Shown one piece after another: positions 5,863 through 6,925 of a stretch of 6,925 nt of DNA. The notes under the pieces are model-generated. The model ran no database searches, was not told the origin of the DNA, and worked only from the letters and a program-made list of their open reading frames with translations. The position numbers were made by a program, and so were the translations under genes. Origin of the DNA: Pseudomonadota bacterium (lineage in GTDB: Bacteria; Pseudomonadota; Gammaproteobacteria; Burkholderiales; Rhodocyclaceae); the NCBI GenBank assembly GCA_009778425.1, contig WRJU01000153.1:1-6925 (forward strand), in the 5' to 3' direction. Position 1 is the first letter of the stretch. Each line of letters opens with the position of its first letter.

Positions 5863-6114
5863 ATGAGTACGATGAATATCTCCCTACCGGACAGCCTCAG
5901 GGTTTTCGTGGACGAACAGGTCAGTCAGCGCAACTATGGAACAAGCAGCGAGTACGTGCGCGAACTCATCCGGCGCGACCAGGATCGTTTGCGGTTGCGT
6001 AACTTATTGCTCGATGGCGCCTCCTCGCCTTCCACGATACCCGTCAACGGGGCTTATTTCGATGGCCTGCGTGATCGAGCGCGCGGCATGACCAAAACCC
6101 GACGCAAGACCTGA
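5863..6114 (+). CDS. parD: ParD-family antitoxin (ribbon-helix-helix)
   Basis: This 83-residue protein is the antitoxin and likely autorepressor of a ParDE-type II module. MNISLPDSLRVFVDEQV (4-20) gives the DNA-reading beta strand and first helix, and Y-G-T-S-S-E-Y-V-R-E-L-I-R-R (25-38) the turn and second helix, as in COG3609/ParD proteins. The C-terminal stretch 44-83, with the typical Y/F-F-D-G-L-R-x-R-A segment (65-73), is the flexible part that wraps the toxin. ATG 5863 fits the family N-terminus. Its only Shine-Dalgarno-like motif, GGTGA at 5857-5861, is 1 nt away, so ATG 5872 is a possible alternative. It is followed 8 bp later by parE. Confidence 0.9.
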   Translation: MSTMNISLPDSLRVFVDEQVSQRNYGTSSEYVRELIRRDQDRLRLRNLLLDGASSPSTIPVNGAYFDGLRDRARGMTKTRRKT

Positions 6115-6122
6115 ACCCCGCG

Positions 6123-6449
6123 ATGAAGATCAAGCCTGTCGTCCTGCGCGAGCGGGCTCACCAGGATATTGAGGATACGATTGCGTACTACTTGGGTGAA
6201 GGCACTGAAGCAGCCGCGCTTGGCTTCATCGACGCTCTGGAGAAAGCCAATACCCATATCGGCCGCCATCCTGCCACTGGCTCGCCCCGCTATGCTCATG
6301 AGTTGAACTTGCCCGGTCTCCGCTCCTGGCCACTTACGCGCTACCCCTACCTCGTTTTCTACGTTGAGCATGCCGACCACATCGACGTATGGCGCATACT
6401 GCACAGCCAGCGCGACATTCCGGTTTGGATGCAGGAATTTCTCGCATAG
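6123..6449 (+). CDS. parE: ParE/RelE-superfamily toxin
   Basis: This 108-residue protein is the toxin partner of the upstream ParD. The N-terminus has R-A-x-x-D-I-E-x-T-I-A-Y-Y (11-23), the normal first helix. Then come F-I-D-A-L-E-K-A (35-42), I-G-R-H-P-A-T-G-S-P-R (46-56) and the central G-L-R-S-W-P-L-T-R-Y-P-Y-L-V-F-Y strand pair. The closing I-D-V-W-R-I-L-H-S-Q-R-D-I is the ParE hallmark (usually RVLHGxRDI). Studied ParE toxins inhibit DNA gyrase, while close RelE relatives cleave mRNA; sequence alone does not decide which applies here. There is no good ribosome site before the ATG, so translation is probably coupled to parD 8 bp upstream. Length is normal and the frame is intact. Confidence 0.9.
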   Translation: MKIKPVVLRERAHQDIEDTIAYYLGEGTEAAALGFIDALEKANTHIGRHPATGSPRYAHELNLPGLRSWPLTRYPYLVFYVEHADHIDVWRILHSQRDIPVWMQEFLA

Positions 6450-6462
6450 CCGGTTTATAGCT

Positions 6463-6482
6463 TGGGGCGCGCTTGCGCCCTA
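6463..6482. repeat. GC hairpin between convergent parE and aldo/keto reductase genes
   Basis: GGGCGC (6465-6470), a GCTT loop and GCGCCC (6475-6480) form a 6-bp stem, extended by a G-T and a T-A pair. Read on the minus strand it starts GTAGGG and then forms a GC hairpin, the same build as the two 27-bp repeats upstream of parDE. It could act as a transcription barrier between the converging genes, but no T-tract follows on either strand, so I do not call it a classical terminator. Confidence 0.5.
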
Positions 6483-6496
6483 CCCATCTTGCCGCC

Positions 6497-6925
6497 CTAA
6501 AAATCCGCCGTATCAGGGTCGGGGCCGATCCGCCCTTTCGGGTTGTCGAGATTATCCAGCAGGGCAATATCCTCGGCGTCGAGCCGAAAATCGAACACCT
6601 GGAAATTCTCGCGGATACGTTCCGGATGGACCGATTTCGGAATCGTGACCAGACCGCTGTCGAGATGCCAACGCAGCACGACTTGCGCCGCCGTTTTCTG
6701 ATGCTTGCGCGCGACGCGCAAAACTTGCTCATCGCGCAGCAACGCGCCCCCTTGTCCGAGCGGGCTCCAGGACTCGGTGACGATTCCATGCTGGGCATGA
6801 AACGCTTGCAGGGCGCGTTGCTGAAAATACGGGTGTAGCTCAATCTGATTGATAGCCGGAACCACGCCGGTTTCATCCAGCAAACGTTGCAAATGCGGAA
6901 TCTGGAAATTGGACACGCCAATCGA
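6497..6925 (-). CDS. Aldo/keto reductase (2,5-diketo-D-gluconate reductase type), C-terminal part
   Basis: The gene enters from the right edge; the window holds its last 142 codons, starting S-I-G-V-S-N-F. The protein is an NADPH-dependent TIM-barrel reductase acting on aldehydes and ketones in the cytoplasm. Visible AKR signatures are IGVSNF, then N-Q-I-E-L-H-P-Y-F-Q-Q, E-S-W-S-P-L-G-Q-G-G, and the cofactor-binding I-P-K-S-V-H-P-E-R-I-R-E-N-F, in which the Lys-Ser and Arg/Asn contact the NADPH phosphate. The C-terminus GRIGPDPDTADF is typical of DkgA/DkgB-like members. The catalytic Asp-Tyr-Lys-His residues lie outside the window, so activity cannot be judged. The true start is not visible; the GTG at 6916 is an internal valine codon. 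The gene converges on parE with a 47-bp gap holding a GC hairpin. Substrate is uncertain. Confidence 0.93.
   Translation of the reverse strand, partial: SIGVSNFQIPHLQRLLDETGVVPAINQIELHPYFQQRALQAFHAQHGIVTESWSPLGQGGALLRDEQVLRVARKHQKTAAQVVLRWHLDSGLVTIPKSVHPERIRENFQVFDFRLDAEDIALLDNLDNPKGRIGPDPDTADF

Overview
The window looks like chromosomal DNA of a proteobacterium, probably beta or gamma. The evidence is a ComM C-terminus, a tripartite Gram-negative efflux set with an outer-membrane lipoprotein channel, and moderately GC-rich coding sequence. I cannot place it to genus. All genes are bacterial, with no introns, RNA genes, CRISPR arrays or phage genes seen.

Layout: bases 1-129 hold the last 42 codons of a comM/yifB-type AAA+ ATPase gene, followed by a partial relic duplication of its own 3' end. 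Bases 215-4883 form one co-directional cluster: an EmrA-like periplasmic adaptor, a NodT-family outer-membrane factor, a 14-TM DHA2 (EmrB/QacA-type) MFS transporter and a UspA-like universal stress protein. The first three genes are separated by about 30 bp and together encode every part of a drug or toxicant pump spanning both membranes. The stress protein follows after 51 bp and is probably co-transcribed. No local regulator gene is visible.

Bases 4884-5067 are a non-coding gap where transcription converges; I see no convincing gene or strong terminator there. Bases 5068-5599 (minus strand) are a BrnT/BrnA type II toxin-antitoxin operon. It has a good sigma70-like promoter whose spacer holds a perfect 14-bp palindrome next to the -10. 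Bases 5863-6449 (plus strand) are a second type II toxin-antitoxin operon, ParD/ParE. The two TA operons are divergent. Between their start codons lies a symmetrical element: two inverted 27-bp GC-hairpin repeats (26/27 identical) inside imperfect TA-ended inverted termini. I read it as a miniature inverted-repeat element that may have supplied the -35 box and repeated operator-like motif of parDE. A related GTAGGG-headed hairpin follows parE.

Bases 6497-6925 (minus strand) are the C-terminal part of an aldo/keto reductase of the 2,5-diketo-gluconate reductase type, running off the right edge.

Functionally the left two thirds are a conserved-looking efflux/stress unit beside comM. The right third is a small accessory island of toxin-antitoxin modules and repeats inserted between housekeeping genes. 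Nothing here is a clearly new system; the most interesting parts are the regulatory architecture between the two TA operons and the pairing of a tripartite pump with a UspA protein.
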